Positions 1 through 8,944 of a stretch of DNA of 31,984 nucleotides are shown piece after piece. The notes under the pieces were generated by a model that was not told the origin of the DNA, did no database searches, and was given only the letters and a program-made list of their open reading frames with translations. Position numbers and translations under genes: made by a program. Numbering within the stretch: position 1 is the first letter of the stretch; every line of letters begins with the position of its first letter. Origin of the DNA: an uncultured Coriobacteriaceae bacterium. GTDB taxonomy: Bacteria > Actinomycetota > Coriobacteriia > Coriobacteriales > UMGS124. Location of the stretch: contig CACZRK010000273.1 in assembly GCA_902783515.1 (NCBI GenBank), forward strand, positions 1 to 31,984, read 5' to 3'.

Positions 1-1
1 C

Positions 2-394
2 CGCGTGGCCGACGCGCCCGCCCCCGCGCTCGCCGGCCCGCCGCGCGCCTACGAGATCCCGACTGACTTTGACCCGCGCGACTACTTTCGCCTGCGATTC
101 CAGTATCCCGAGGCCTCGCGAGGCGACGCGACGCCCGCCGACGGCTCCGAGGACCGCACCCTCGCGTTTCGCGCGACGCGCCCCCTGAGCGCGCGGGACC
201 GTGCCCGCGTCGCGCAGGGCCAGGGCAGCTGGGGTGACGACGGCACGTGGGTCGTCTCGAGCAGAAGCGACCGGGCGGCGGCCTCATGGGCGGTCGAGGC
301 GGCGCTCGCCGACGACGTCGCGCTCGAAGGCCCGCAGGAGGTTCTCGACGTCATGGTCGCCGGGCTGCGCAGGGCGGTGACCGTCAATGGGTAG
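2..394 (+). CDS. WYL-domain transcriptional regulator, C-terminal part (5' end outside window)
   Basis: The frame is open to the left edge, so this is the end of a longer gene; the GTG at 5 is probably internal. The visible 130 residues resemble the C-terminal half of a WYL/PafB-type regulator: a tyrosine-proline-phenylalanine-rich stretch (YEIPTDFDPRDYF) leading into a beta-rich domain and a closing helix (VLDVMVAGLRRAV). WYL proteins are usually HTH regulators that respond to single-stranded nucleic acid or other ligands. The stop overlaps the start of the next WYL gene by 8 bases, so the two are translationally coupled, as in PafB/PafC pairs. The DNA-binding part is not visible, so the family call rests on the C-terminus and context. 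Confidence 0.6.
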   Translation, partial: RVADAPAPALAGPPRAYEIPTDFDPRDYFRLRFQYPEASRGDATPADGSEDRTLAFRATRPLSARDRARVAQGQGSWGDDGTWVVSSRSDRAAASWAVEAALADDVALEGPQEVLDVMVAGLRRAVTVNG

Positions 395-1553
395 GCTCTC
401 CGCCTCGACCGTCATGGAGCACATGATCGCCGTGATGCGCCGCGTCAGCGAGCTCGCGCCCGCCGACGGCAGCCAGGGGAGGCCGGTCAGCGTCATGAGG
501 ATCGCGCGCGACCTCGGGCTTGAGCCGGCGCGCGTGCGCGACAGCATCCGCATGCTCAACGAGTGCGGCGCGACGCTTGCGGACAGCGCGGACGGGGCGG
601 CGTTCGCGCCGTTCGTCGACTACGACGAGGCGCACGACCTCGTGACGCCGCTGCGCCTGAACCTGGCGCTAGACCGCACGATCGGCCTGACGCCGCGCGA
701 GGCACGGGCGCTGCTCACGATGTTCGACCTCGCGCGCATCGGGGAGGACGACCCGCTCGCCCGCAAGATCAGGGGGGCGATCCCCCAGCTCACGGCGTCG
801 ATCGTCGACGGCATCGAGGCGCGCGAGGCCAGCGAGTCCCCCGCGGTGCTGCTCGCCGTCGTCGACGCGATCCGCGAGCGCCAGACGCTCGTCATCTCGT
901 ACCAAGGCGCGCAGGACGACCATCCGCGGGAACGCTATGTCCGCCCGCTGCGGCTCACGTACGACGTGGACGCGACGAGCTGGTACGCGTACTGCTGGTG
1001 CCTTGACGCCGAGGGCTACCGCAACTTCAGGCTCGACCGCATCACGACGGCCGGCGTCGCCCCCGAGGAGACCGCGGCCGGCGAGCGTGACGCGGCAGAC
1101 GCGGCTGATGCGGCCGGCGCGCGCCTCGCGGCGGGCGACGGCACCTCGGGCGATGGGCGGGGTGACGGGCAGGGCGGCGGCACGTCGGGTGACGGGTCGA
1201 TGACGCCCCTGCAGGAGAGTCTGCGCTCGGCGCAGGTCGCCGTGCTGATCGTGCATGACCCGCACGGCGTGGAGCTCAGCGGCGACTGGCGAGGCCTGAC
1301 CCGTGTCGAGAAGCCCGCCGAGCAGGACGCGGCGCGGCTGACCGACGGCGACCGGCAGCGGGGCGGATACGTCGCGAGCATCCCCTGGCTGGATCACTCG
1401 CCGTGGCTCGCGCGCAAGGTGGTGGCCTCGCTCGGCGCCGTGGAGGTCGCGCGCCCAGTCAAGCTGCGCGACGACGTGCGGGGGCTCGCGACGAGCCTCC
1501 TCGAGCGGGTGGAGCGCAATCATCCCGCGATGACGGACGGGAGGCAGGCCTAG
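387..1553 (+). CDS. WYL-domain transcriptional regulator (PafC-like)
   Basis: A 388-residue protein. Residues 10-65 look like a winged-helix/HTH region (VSVMRIARDLGLEPARVRDSIRMLN is helical). Residues about 155-222 form the WYL core with SWYAYCWC and the signature FRLDRI at 214-219. Residues about 283-388 are the C-terminal extension (WCX-like). Residues 224-275 are an Ala, then Gly/Asp-rich, low-complexity insert between the WYL core and the extension, which is longer than usual. The ATG at 387 lies inside the end of the preceding WYL gene, implying coupled translation. PafBC-type pairs activate DNA-damage genes in actinobacteria; here the partner of DNA repair may be the nearby DinG helicase, but that is only proximity. 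Confidence 0.75.
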   Translation: MGRLSASTVMEHMIAVMRRVSELAPADGSQGRPVSVMRIARDLGLEPARVRDSIRMLNECGATLADSADGAAFAPFVDYDEAHDLVTPLRLNLALDRTIGLTPREARALLTMFDLARIGEDDPLARKIRGAIPQLTASIVDGIEAREASESPAVLLAVVDAIRERQTLVISYQGAQDDHPRERYVRPLRLTYDVDATSWYAYCWCLDAEGYRNFRLDRITTAGVAPEETAAGERDAADAADAAGARLAAGDGTSGDGRGDGQGGGTSGDGSMTPLQESLRSAQVAVLIVHDPHGVELSGDWRGLTRVEKPAEQDAARLTDGDRQRGGYVASIPWLDHSPWLARKVVASLGAVEVARPVKLRDDVRGLATSLLERVERNHPAMTDGRQA

Positions 1554-1640
1554 GCGGATGCCAGGTCCCGGACTGGGTCCACGGACTGAGGCTGGGGCAT
1601 GCGGGCCGGCGGCGCGCGGACTGGCGGCGTGCGCGCCTGT

Positions 1641-1886
1641 AAAAAATGTCGCACGTGCGGTTGGAAATCCAAATAAGCCGACGCGTGACCTCATCTGTCG
1701 GTTTTTTCGACTCATATATTTCTGAGTCAAAGAAACTATCAAATAAGATAGGTATTCTTACCGGCAGTGATACCATCTGTGCACTTCGTATCTATGATCT
1801 TGGGGTTTCGCCCTGCAGAAAAAACCGACACGTGCGGTCACGCGCGCCTTTTTCTTCCCGCGCGACCTCACAAGTCGGCTTTTTTG
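1641..1886. repeat. Four alternating copies of an A6-CCGAC-type arm forming two hairpin units around an AT-rich core
   Basis: Four related arms alternate in direction: 1641-1660 forward, about 1687-1707 reverse, 1819-1839 forward, about 1864-1886 reverse. The approximate consensus is six A, then CCGAC, a spacer, GTG, then GGTC. Arms three and four pair into a strong imperfect hairpin (about 17 pairs) flanked by A6 and T6, like a bidirectional terminator. Arms one and two pair more weakly. Arm two and arm three share a perfect 12-bp inverted repeat (GTCGGTTTTTTC at 1697-1708, GAAAAAACCGAC at 1818-1829). The 110 bp between the hairpins are AT-rich in a GC-rich neighbourhood and include GACTCA/TGAGTC at 1709-1726. 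It could be tandem terminators, a small mobile repeat or a structured RNA; no gene is convincing here. Confidence 0.55.
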
Positions 1887-1973
1887 ACATCGCATGCGCC
1901 ACATGTGCCGCATCCCCGCACGCCCCGCGCCGCGTCTCCGCGCGGCGGCACCACGGACGGAGGGCAGGCGACA

Positions 1974-2007
1974 CAAAAAGAGGCAGGCGACCCCCATCGC
2001 CTGCCTC
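1974..2007 (-). terminator. Intrinsic terminator, minus strand
   Basis: A perfect 11-bp stem (1980-1990 with 1997-2007, GAGGCAGGCGA) has a 6-base loop. On the minus strand the stem is followed by a run of T (A-run at 1975-1979 on the plus strand). It lies about 250 bases past the dinG stop and fits as the terminator for that gene. Confidence 0.7.
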
Positions 2008-2132
2008 GTCCCCTTCGCATGCCAACATCCCCCTGCGGTATGCACAGTTGTTCATTATATGGTCAGATTGTGACGATGTAAAGCATTTGTATCAACTTGC
2101 GCCCCGCATGACAGCGTTGCACGAGCCGCGCC

Positions 2133-2242
2133 CCCCGCAGGTCCGCCGCGCCCGGACCCGCCGCGGTGCGCGCCTGTCTTTCCCCGCAGGTCCGCCGCGG
2201 CGCGCCCAGCCACCCGTCCCCGCACGTCCGCCGCGGCGCGCA
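2133..2242. repeat. Three imperfect GC-rich direct repeats downstream of dinG
   Basis: The segment CCCCGCAGGTCCGCCGCG occurs at 2133-2150 and again at 2182 onward, and with one change (GCACG) at 2218 onward. Copies two and three continue with GCGCGC. The spacing is irregular (about 49 and 36 bases). It lies in the 3' flank of dinG with no open frame that looks coding. Function unknown; it may be a degenerate simple repeat. Confidence 0.5.
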
Positions 2243-2253
2243 CGCCTACCGCG

Positions 2254-5235
2254 CTACCGTCGGCTGCTCCCCTTCCGCCACAGCTTGATGACCTCGGGGA
2301 TGCTCGCCATGGAGACCGCATCGTAGGAGCGCTTGGGGAGCGCGCGCAGGAAGACCTTGCCGTAGCCCTTGGAGAGCAGACGCCGGTCGGCCAGCACGAG
2401 GCAGCCGTGGTCGGACGAGGTACGGATGAGGCGGCCGGCGGCCTGCTTCATGGTCAGCACCGCGTCAGGCAGCGCGTACTTTGACCAGCTGTTCTTCTCG
2501 CGACGGTCGCGCTCCAGCGCGATCGGGTCGGTCGGCCGCTGGAACGGCAGCTTGGGGATCACCACGCAGCGCAGCGTGTCGCCGGCCGCGTCAAAGCCCT
2601 CCCAGAACGAGCGCAGCGCAAAGAGCGACGAGCCCTTCTCGGCGACGAAGCGCTCCCGAAGGTGGCGCACGTTGGCACCCGACTCCTGGCACAGCAGCAT
2701 CTGGCCATGGCGCGCCAGCTCGGGCTCCACCACGCGGAACGTCTCCTCCATGTCGTGGCGGTTCGTGAACAGGGTGAGCACCGAGCCGCCCATCGCCTCG
2801 TGCACGCCCACGAGCAGCCGCGCGAGCGCGTCAAGGTAGCCGGGCGCGTTCGGCTCGGGGATATCGTTGGCCACCAGCACGCTCATGTGGTTCTCGAAGT
2901 CATAGCTTGAGTCCAGGCGCAGGTCAAGATAGGAGTGCGGCGGCAGCTCGTCAAACCCGACCTGGTGGTTGAAGTGGCCGAACTCGTCGCCCACCGCGAT
3001 GGTCGCCGACGAGTAGACGACGCTGTCGACCTCGGGGTACCAGCGGCGCGCCAGTTCGGAGCCCACGTCCACGAGCTCGGCCGCGAGCTCAAAGCTCTCG
3101 TAGCCGCGACGCTGGTTCACGCCGAGCGAGTAGACGTAGCGCTCGTTGCTGCCGTCCAGGATGAGGCGCAGGGCGACGAGGGTCTCGCTGAGCGTGGAGA
3201 TCACCGCGACCAGCTCGTCACGACGCGCGGCGAGGTCGTCGTTGCGGCCAGCGGGCGCCGAGGCGGGGTCGGCGGACGCGTCGGCGGCCTCCTGCGCGTG
3301 CGTGACGACGGCGTCCAGGCGCTCCTCAAAGGCGCGCCCGGACTCCTCCACCGCGGCAAAGGCCTCGGACGCGCGCACCTCGGCGTTGAGCCACACGACC
3401 TCGGTCTCGTAGCCGCCGCGCTTGCGCTGGCGCGGCACGAGGCGCCTGACGTCGTCAAAGAACGTGGACGCGGCGACGACCGCCCTGCTCGCCTCGGAGG
3501 CGGCCTTGCTGACGCAGGCGATCAGCGTGCCCGCGCCCTCCACGCCCGTCGCCTCCTTCGCCAGGCCGCCCAGCGCGCCGCCGGACGCGCTGCCGAGCTT
3601 GTCGAAGGCTGACGTGACCTCGCGGGAGTTCACGGTCATCGCCCACTGGCGGCGCGCCTCGTCCTCGCAGGAGTGCGCCTCGTCCACCACCCAGCGACGG
3701 ATGGGCGGCAGCACGTCTATGTCGGAGCCGGCCGTGCGGAACAGCAGCGAGTGGTTCGTGACCACGACGTCCGCCGCCGCGGCGCGCCGACGCGCGCCGT
3801 GCAGGAAGCAGCGGTTGGGGAAGAAGGGGCAGCGGCGCTTCTGGCACTCGCCGACCGCGCAGGTCAGGTCGCTGCGCATGACCTTGCCCCAGCGGATGCC
3901 CAGGGAGTTCAGGTCACCCTCGGCGCTCTGCACGGCGAACGAGGCGATGGCGGCGATGGCGTTCAGCAGGTCCTCGCTCGGCGCGGGCACGTCGGCCGGC
4001 ATCTCGCGCACGCCGTCGGCGCCGCGGACCGGGCGGTGCCCCAGGTATGCGAGGCGCTCGACCTTGCGCAGGCAGGGGTAGTTGTCGTAGCCCTTCAGCG
4101 CCACGTAGCTCAGCGGCTTGTCCAGCGCGCGGGACAGCAGCGGCAGCTCGTGGTTCATGAGCTGGTCGGCCAGGGCGTTTGACTTGGTGGCGACGCCGAC
4201 CGTGACGCCGTTGCGCTGGGCGAGCATGGCGGCCGGCAGCAGGTAGGCGATGGACTTGCCGACGCCGGTGCCCGCCTCGATCGCGGCCATCCTGTTCTCG
4301 GCGAACGCCTCCGCGACGGTGCGCGCCATGACGACCTGCTCGTCGCGCGGCTCAAAGCCGTCGTACATGCGTCGCACGACGCCGTCGGGCCCGAACTGCG
4401 CGGCGACCTCGTCGGGCGACGGGAACGACAGCGCGCCCCGCTCGGCCAGGTCGCGCGCGTCGGGACGGGCCGACGCCTCGCGGTGACCGCAGCGCTCCAC
4501 GCGCGCGTCGCGCAGCGAGAACGGCACGTCGGGGAACTCGGCCGCGATCTGGGTGAACACCGGGCGGTACGACCAGGGCACCTCCGGGTAGAGGTTCGCC
4601 AGGTAGCCGAGCAGGCCGGCGGGCAGGTCGGACGCGGCCGTGAGCAGGACGCGCCAGACGCCGCACAGCGCGCGCACGTCGTCGATCGCGCGATGCGTGG
4701 AGGGCGTCACGCCGAACGCGCGCGACAGGTCGGTCAGCTTGTGGCTGGACAGGCACGGCAGCACGATGCGGGAGAGCTCCAGGGAGTCGATCCACACGGC
4801 GCCGACGTCATGGCCGGCGCCCTTCTTGAGGAAGTGGTGGTCAAACACCGCGTTGTGCGCGATGAGCGGCTCGTCGCCGGCGAAGGCGCAGAACGCCTCC
4901 ATCACCGTCGCGGCGTCGGCGGCGTCGGCGACCATCTGGTTGGTGATGCCGGTCAGCTCCACGATCTCCGGGGGGATGGGCGACTGGGGGTGCACGAACA
5001 TGTCGAACTCCTCGACGATCTCCGTGCCGCGCAGGCGCGCCGCCGCGACCTCGATGAGCTCGCACGCCTTGAAGTCCAGGCCGGTCGTCTCCGTGTCCAG
5101 CACGATGACGTCGTCCTCCAGCAGGCCGAAGCGGCGCGTCCTGGCGCGCTCGGCGAGCGTGCGGTAGGCGTCGACGACGTCCTTGTCCGTGCCGGGGGTG
5201 ATGATGTCGTCCAGCGTGATGTCGGCTGCCTTCAT
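2254..5235 (-). CDS. dinG: DinG-family helicase with N-terminal DEDD exonuclease domain
   Basis: A 993-residue fusion of a DnaQ-like 3'-5' exonuclease and an XPD/DinG superfamily 2 helicase, an arrangement known from Firmicute DinG. Exonuclease motifs: DTET at 47-50, HNAVFDHHFL at 127-136 and HRAIDDVRA at 181-189. Helicase motifs: Walker A AGTGVGKS at 321-328, DEAH at 518-521, and QAAGRLIRTSSDHG near the C-terminus. Between Walker A and DEAH are cysteines 388, 459, 464, 469 and 476, spaced like the XPD/DinG 4Fe-4S ligands, whereas S. aureus-type DinG lacks this cluster. The likely role is removal of R-loops or repair intermediates in the cytoplasm. The start is placed at the ATG at 5235, preceded by a GGGAG-like site; the open frame extends 46 codons further upstream, but that stretch looks non-coding. 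It is divergent from the next gene. Confidence 0.9.
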   Translation of the reverse strand: MKAADITLDDIITPGTDKDVVDAYRTLAERARTRRFGLLEDDVIVLDTETTGLDFKACELIEVAAARLRGTEIVEEFDMFVHPQSPIPPEIVELTGITNQMVADAADAATVMEAFCAFAGDEPLIAHNAVFDHHFLKKGAGHDVGAVWIDSLELSRIVLPCLSSHKLTDLSRAFGVTPSTHRAIDDVRALCGVWRVLLTAASDLPAGLLGYLANLYPEVPWSYRPVFTQIAAEFPDVPFSLRDARVERCGHREASARPDARDLAERGALSFPSPDEVAAQFGPDGVVRRMYDGFEPRDEQVVMARTVAEAFAENRMAAIEAGTGVGKSIAYLLPAAMLAQRNGVTVGVATKSNALADQLMNHELPLLSRALDKPLSYVALKGYDNYPCLRKVERLAYLGHRPVRGADGVREMPADVPAPSEDLLNAIAAIASFAVQSAEGDLNSLGIRWGKVMRSDLTCAVGECQKRRCPFFPNRCFLHGARRRAAAADVVVTNHSLLFRTAGSDIDVLPPIRRWVVDEAHSCEDEARRQWAMTVNSREVTSAFDKLGSASGGALGGLAKEATGVEGAGTLIACVSKAASEASRAVVAASTFFDDVRRLVPRQRKRGGYETEVVWLNAEVRASEAFAAVEESGRAFEERLDAVVTHAQEAADASADPASAPAGRNDDLAARRDELVAVISTLSETLVALRLILDGSNERYVYSLGVNQRRGYESFELAAELVDVGSELARRWYPEVDSVVYSSATIAVGDEFGHFNHQVGFDELPPHSYLDLRLDSSYDFENHMSVLVANDIPEPNAPGYLDALARLLVGVHEAMGGSVLTLFTNRHDMEETFRVVEPELARHGQMLLCQESGANVRHLRERFVAEKGSSLFALRSFWEGFDAAGDTLRCVVIPKLPFQRPTDPIALERDRREKNSWSKYALPDAVLTMKQAAGRLIRTSSDHGCLVLADRRLLSKGYGKVFLRALPKRSYDAVSMASIPEVIKLWRKGSSRR

Positions 5236-5510
5236 GGGAATGTGCTCCCTCGTCGTGTGCGAGCGGCGCTGCCTGAGCGCGTCGGGACTCACGATGGTAC
5301 CACGCCGTCCCGCGCGTCCCGCGGGCGTTGTGTCGGCGCGCCCCCGAATTCGCGGCCGGCCCACGGCGCACATGCTATGCTGAGGCCTACGATTCCATGC
5401 GTGCCCCTGCGTGGCCGCTCGGCCGCGCCACCTCGTTTTGACAGCGCGTGACGACGGACGGCGCGTCGGCGCCCGACCCGGCGCGCCCGCCGTCCCGACA
5501 GGAGGTCCCT

Positions 5511-6188
5511 GTGAGCAAGGTCGATGTGTACGTCGCCGAGTATCTGACGATCGATGAGGTCACGCACGAGGAGAGCGAGCGCCTCGCCTCCAACGAGTGC
5601 ATGATCGGCAACCCCCTCACCCTGCGGTTTGATCCCGAAAAGAAGGCGTTTCGCGTCTACACGCAGCAGGGCAACCCCATCGGCCTCGTGCACCCCAAGA
5701 ACAAGCTCGCGCTGAAGGAGGCCCTGGAGAACGGCTGGCCCTGCAAGTGCTGGCTGTCCCTGGTCTATTACAACGACAATGACGGCGAGAAGCTCTTCCA
5801 CGGCGAGGTCGTCTACCAGTTCTACAACCTGAAGCCGACCCAGACCGCCGAGCGTGCCGCCCTGGACGCCTTCGCCGACCACGTCTCCGCGCTGCTCGCG
5901 GAGGGCAAGCGGCCCCGCGTGTCGCTGACCGGCACCCAGTATGAGGAGGTCATCAGCGGCGGCGGCACCTACGAGCCGCAGGGCACGGAGCCACTGCCCA
6001 TCTCCGGCAAGGCGAAGTCGGGCACCGTCGTCTTCAAGCGCAAGCGCTCCGTCTCCGACAGGCTCGCGCTGAGCGCCATGGAGAACAAGCCCGGCTGCCG
6101 CATCGCGACCACGGTCTTCTTCCTGCTGGTCGCCCTGCTCGTGCTGTTCCTGCTGTGGAGGTTCGTCTTCAGCAGGTTCTTCGGATAA
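5511..6188 (+). CDS. Unknown protein with C-terminal membrane anchor, possibly HIRAN-like
   Basis: A 225-residue protein of unknown function. The GTG start at 5511 is chosen because AGGAGG sits five bases upstream; an upstream in-frame ATG at 5448 has no such site. Residues about 198-218 form one hydrophobic helix (VFFLLVALLVLFLLW) followed by a short basic end, so the protein is probably tail-anchored with its bulk in the cytoplasm. Residues 28-75 (GNPLTLRFDPE, then GNPIGLVHPKNKLALKEAL and an N-terminal-to-glycine end) recall the HIRAN pattern in which a beta strand pair is followed by 'xGxxIGxxP' and a helix. That resemblance is by eye and weak. It is followed by a flavodoxin-like gene after about 230 bases. 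Confidence 0.7.
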   Translation: MSKVDVYVAEYLTIDEVTHEESERLASNECMIGNPLTLRFDPEKKAFRVYTQQGNPIGLVHPKNKLALKEALENGWPCKCWLSLVYYNDNDGEKLFHGEVVYQFYNLKPTQTAERAALDAFADHVSALLAEGKRPRVSLTGTQYEEVISGGGTYEPQGTEPLPISGKAKSGTVVFKRKRSVSDRLALSAMENKPGCRIATTVFFLLVALLVLFLLWRFVFSRFFG

Positions 6189-6415
6189 CGCCCGAGGCGC
6201 GCGGCGCGCGCATACCCACCCGCGAAGTCGGGCATAGTTAAGGCACACGATCCGGTCGCCCGCGACGCCCGCGGCATCAGAGGCGCCCGCGGCGACGCGC
6301 CCGACACGACGCTCGCTCGCGCGCGGGCGAGGCCGGGGCGACCGTGCTGATCGACATCTTCGTCAAGGCGGGCGCGCCGAGCGACGCGCGCGGCTGCAGG
6401 AAAGGACCGGCACCG

Positions 6416-6964
6416 ATGGCAAAAGACGGCATCATCATCTACTCGTCGCAGACGGGCTACACGAAGCGCTACGCCGAGTTCCTCGCTGAGCAGCTGAACT
6501 ACGACATCAAGCCCGTCCGCAAGGCAAACCTGTTCCGCGTGTCGTGCTACCCGGTGGTCATCTACGGCGGCGGCCTGCACCACAACAGGATCGACGGGAT
6601 CAGGGGCCTCGTCGACGGCTACGAGTACCTTGGCGACCAGACCCTCATCGTCTTCTCGGTGGGCCTCTCGTCGGTCAACGACGACATCATCCGCGACATC
6701 AAGCGCCGCAACCTGCCGGACTTCCTCCAGGAGAACGTCTTCTTCAAGGCGCTTCCCGGCGGTCTGGCCCGCAAGGACACGCTCCCCGGCGCCACGATGG
6801 CGCACAAGGTTGACTTCTATCGCGAGAAGCGCGCGGAGGGCAAAACCCTGACCCGCGGCGACATGATCGCCCTCGCGATCGCCGACGGCAAGAGCCCCGA
6901 CCAGAACCGCTACGACGAGGGCGAGGCCGGCGTGATCGTGAACGCCGCGCGCCGGCACGTGTAG
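6416..6964 (+). CDS. Flavodoxin-domain protein
   Basis: A 182-residue cytoplasmic protein with the flavodoxin FMN phosphate loop near its N-terminus (YSSQTGYTKRYAEFLAEQL, residues about 8-26), followed by the alternating strand/helix pattern of the fold (VVIYGGGLHHNRIDGI, LIVFSVGLSS). It is related to the HemG/flavodoxin-4 group, whose members carry out electron transfer or quinone-linked oxidations; the substrate cannot be told. The start is the ATG at 6416 with GCAGGAAAGGA upstream; an earlier in-frame ATG at 6344 lacks a good site and would add a poorly conserved leader. It is convergent with the LuxR-type gene that follows, with only 60 bases between stops. Confidence 0.8.
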   Translation: MAKDGIIIYSSQTGYTKRYAEFLAEQLNYDIKPVRKANLFRVSCYPVVIYGGGLHHNRIDGIRGLVDGYEYLGDQTLIVFSVGLSSVNDDIIRDIKRRNLPDFLQENVFFKALPGGLARKDTLPGATMAHKVDFYREKRAEGKTLTRGDMIALAIADGKSPDQNRYDEGEAGVIVNAARRHV

Positions 6965-7024
6965 CGATCCTCCGCCGGCGGGTCGGAGCCGCGCGCCCCG
7001 GCCCGCCTCCGCCTCCCTGCCCGC

Positions 7025-8797
7025 CTACATCTTCTCAAGCGAGTGCATGAGGTCCAGGAGCTCCTGGCGCGAGTGCACGTTGCACTTCGCGTAGATGCGC
7101 TTGATGTGCGCGTGCACAGTGTTGGCGGAGATGCCCAGGCGCTCGGCGATGCGCGCCTGCGTGACGCCCTGCGCGTAGAGGAGCATGACGTCCGCCTCGC
7201 GATCGGACAGCAGAAAGATGCGCGCGATCTCGTCGACGAGCTGCTTGAGGGACATCTCGCTCAGCTTGCTCGGCGTGAGCTGCGTCTGCATGCCCAGCGC
7301 CTTGGAGACGGTGCGCGTGAGCTGCCCGTGAAGGTTGTGCGCGCCCCGCCCGTCGTCATCGCCCACCGAGCCCGCGCCGCGCTCGTCACGGCCGTCCCCC
7401 TCCGCCAGGGGGGCGCCCTCGATCGCACCGACGCCCACCTCGCGCACCGCCCAGACGAACGCGTACATGAAGCGCAGGAAGACGACCTGCGCGCAGAGCA
7501 GCAGCATGAGGCCCACGACGCTGCAGATGAGCGCCATGTTCGCGACGAGCGGGTCCGTCAGGCTCATCAGCGTGCGCATGATCGCGCGCGGCCCCAGGTA
7601 CGACGTCATGCAGAACAGGCAGTAGTAGTACGCGTCGCGCGTGCCGGCGCTGCTGAACGAGATGCTGAACCGCAGGACGTAGGCGACCATCAGCGCGTTG
7701 ACGGCGTTGGTGACCGCCAGACCGACGTCCAGGCGCCCGGGGAAGAGCGCGTAGAGCACCAGCGCGACCGAGGCCATCGTCAGGACGATCACCCACATGC
7801 CCGCGTTGGTCGTGCCGCGCGAGCCAGTGAGGTCGAGCCTCACGACCAGCAGGCAGCCCGCGACCGTGAGCAGACTGTACAGCAGGCGCGTCGCCGGCTG
7901 GAACGCGATGACGGCGCCGACCGGGAAGCCGCGCATCACGCCCATCGTGAAGCCCATGATGGTGATGCCCATCGCCAGCGTGACCAGGTTGGACGCCTTC
8001 GCGAACTGCGCCACGGGCAGGCTGCCGATCACGCTGTCGCGCGGCGCGGCGTCTTGCGACGCGATCCTGATCGTGAACACCGGCGGGCGGCGACGCGCCA
8101 TGCGGATGAGCGGCAGCTGCAGCATGGTCAGGACCGCGGCGACCCCCATGCTCGGCAGCAGGGGCATCAGCGAGAGCCCGTAGATGATGACGACGCTCAG
8201 GGCCATCCCGAGCATGACGAGCATCGTCGCGACCATGCCGTCGGCGCCGCGGGCGTGACGCAGCCAGAAGTAGACCGAGCCGGTGAAGCACAGAAGCGAC
8301 AGGGCGCTCATCGCGATCATGCCCGCGGACGAAATGGCGTGTCCCGCCAGGCCGAGCGCGTCGTAGCAGAGCAGCAGCCCCGTCTGCAGGGCGATACACG
8401 CCAGCGCGAGCCGCCAGGCGACGGTGCGCCCGACGTAGAGGTTGGGACGCGCGAGCAGCAGCATCAGCGGCAGCTGCACCATCACGCAGATCAGCGTGCC
8501 GGCGTCGGTCATCAGGCCGAGGTCGCCCGCGCGGTAGCTGCCGTAGCCGAGGGCGATGCACCCGACGCGAGAGAACGCGATGCCGCAGACGGAGGGCAGT
8601 ATCGCCAGGAGCGCCCGCCGCACGTCCAGCTGGACGGGCGGGTTCTCGTAGGCGGGCATGGCCCCGGTCTCGTCGACGTCAGACGCCGTTGCGAGCGCCG
8701 CGGCGTCATCCGGCGACACGTCGCGAGCGGCGCCCCCACCAGACGTGGCGCGCGCTCCCTGGCCGCGATCGGGCGATCCCATCAGACGCGCAGGCAT
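7025..8797 (-). CDS. LuxR-type transcriptional regulator with polytopic membrane N-terminus
   Basis: A 590-residue protein. Residues about 60-450 contain roughly a dozen hydrophobic segments resembling a transporter-like sensor. Residues about 530-590 are a classic LuxR/GerE HTH (LSDREADVMLLYAQGVTQARIAERLGISANTVHAHIKRIY). This architecture, a membrane domain fused to a LuxR HTH, is a known and expanded family in Coriobacteriia and often sits beside respiratory reductase genes. The ATG at 8797 has a GGGAG site seven bases upstream. It is divergent from the gene at 8945, with 147 bases between the starts, so it probably controls that gene and may sense a substrate or redox signal at the membrane. 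The target and ligand are inference. Confidence 0.88.
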   Translation of the reverse strand: MPARLMGSPDRGQGARATSGGGAARDVSPDDAAALATASDVDETGAMPAYENPPVQLDVRRALLAILPSVCGIAFSRVGCIALGYGSYRAGDLGLMTDAGTLICVMVQLPLMLLLARPNLYVGRTVAWRLALACIALQTGLLLCYDALGLAGHAISSAGMIAMSALSLLCFTGSVYFWLRHARGADGMVATMLVMLGMALSVVIIYGLSLMPLLPSMGVAAVLTMLQLPLIRMARRRPPVFTIRIASQDAAPRDSVIGSLPVAQFAKASNLVTLAMGITIMGFTMGVMRGFPVGAVIAFQPATRLLYSLLTVAGCLLVVRLDLTGSRGTTNAGMWVIVLTMASVALVLYALFPGRLDVGLAVTNAVNALMVAYVLRFSISFSSAGTRDAYYYCLFCMTSYLGPRAIMRTLMSLTDPLVANMALICSVVGLMLLLCAQVVFLRFMYAFVWAVREVGVGAIEGAPLAEGDGRDERGAGSVGDDDGRGAHNLHGQLTRTVSKALGMQTQLTPSKLSEMSLKQLVDEIARIFLLSDREADVMLLYAQGVTQARIAERLGISANTVHAHIKRIYAKCNVHSRQELLDLMHSLEKM

Positions 8798-8944
8798 GTC
8801 ATCTCCCTCCCCCTCGACGCATCCCCCGCATGCATGACCTTACCCGATAGAGGGGATGGTGATTGCCAACGACATGTAATGATACTCACGATTGCAACAG
8901 TGTCGCCGCGCGGGCCATCGCACGGCGATCGATCGGAGGCACGC

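Noticed and set aside
1646..2326. A 226-codon open frame on the plus strand across the intergenic region
   Set aside because: It runs through hairpins and the minus-strand terminator, has no ribosome site and its composition changes along its length.
7043..8944. Upstream extension of the gene at 8945 into a 1040-codon frame antisense to the LuxR gene
   Set aside because: The extension is a high-GC shadow with charged repetitive composition; GGAGG before 8945 fixes the start.
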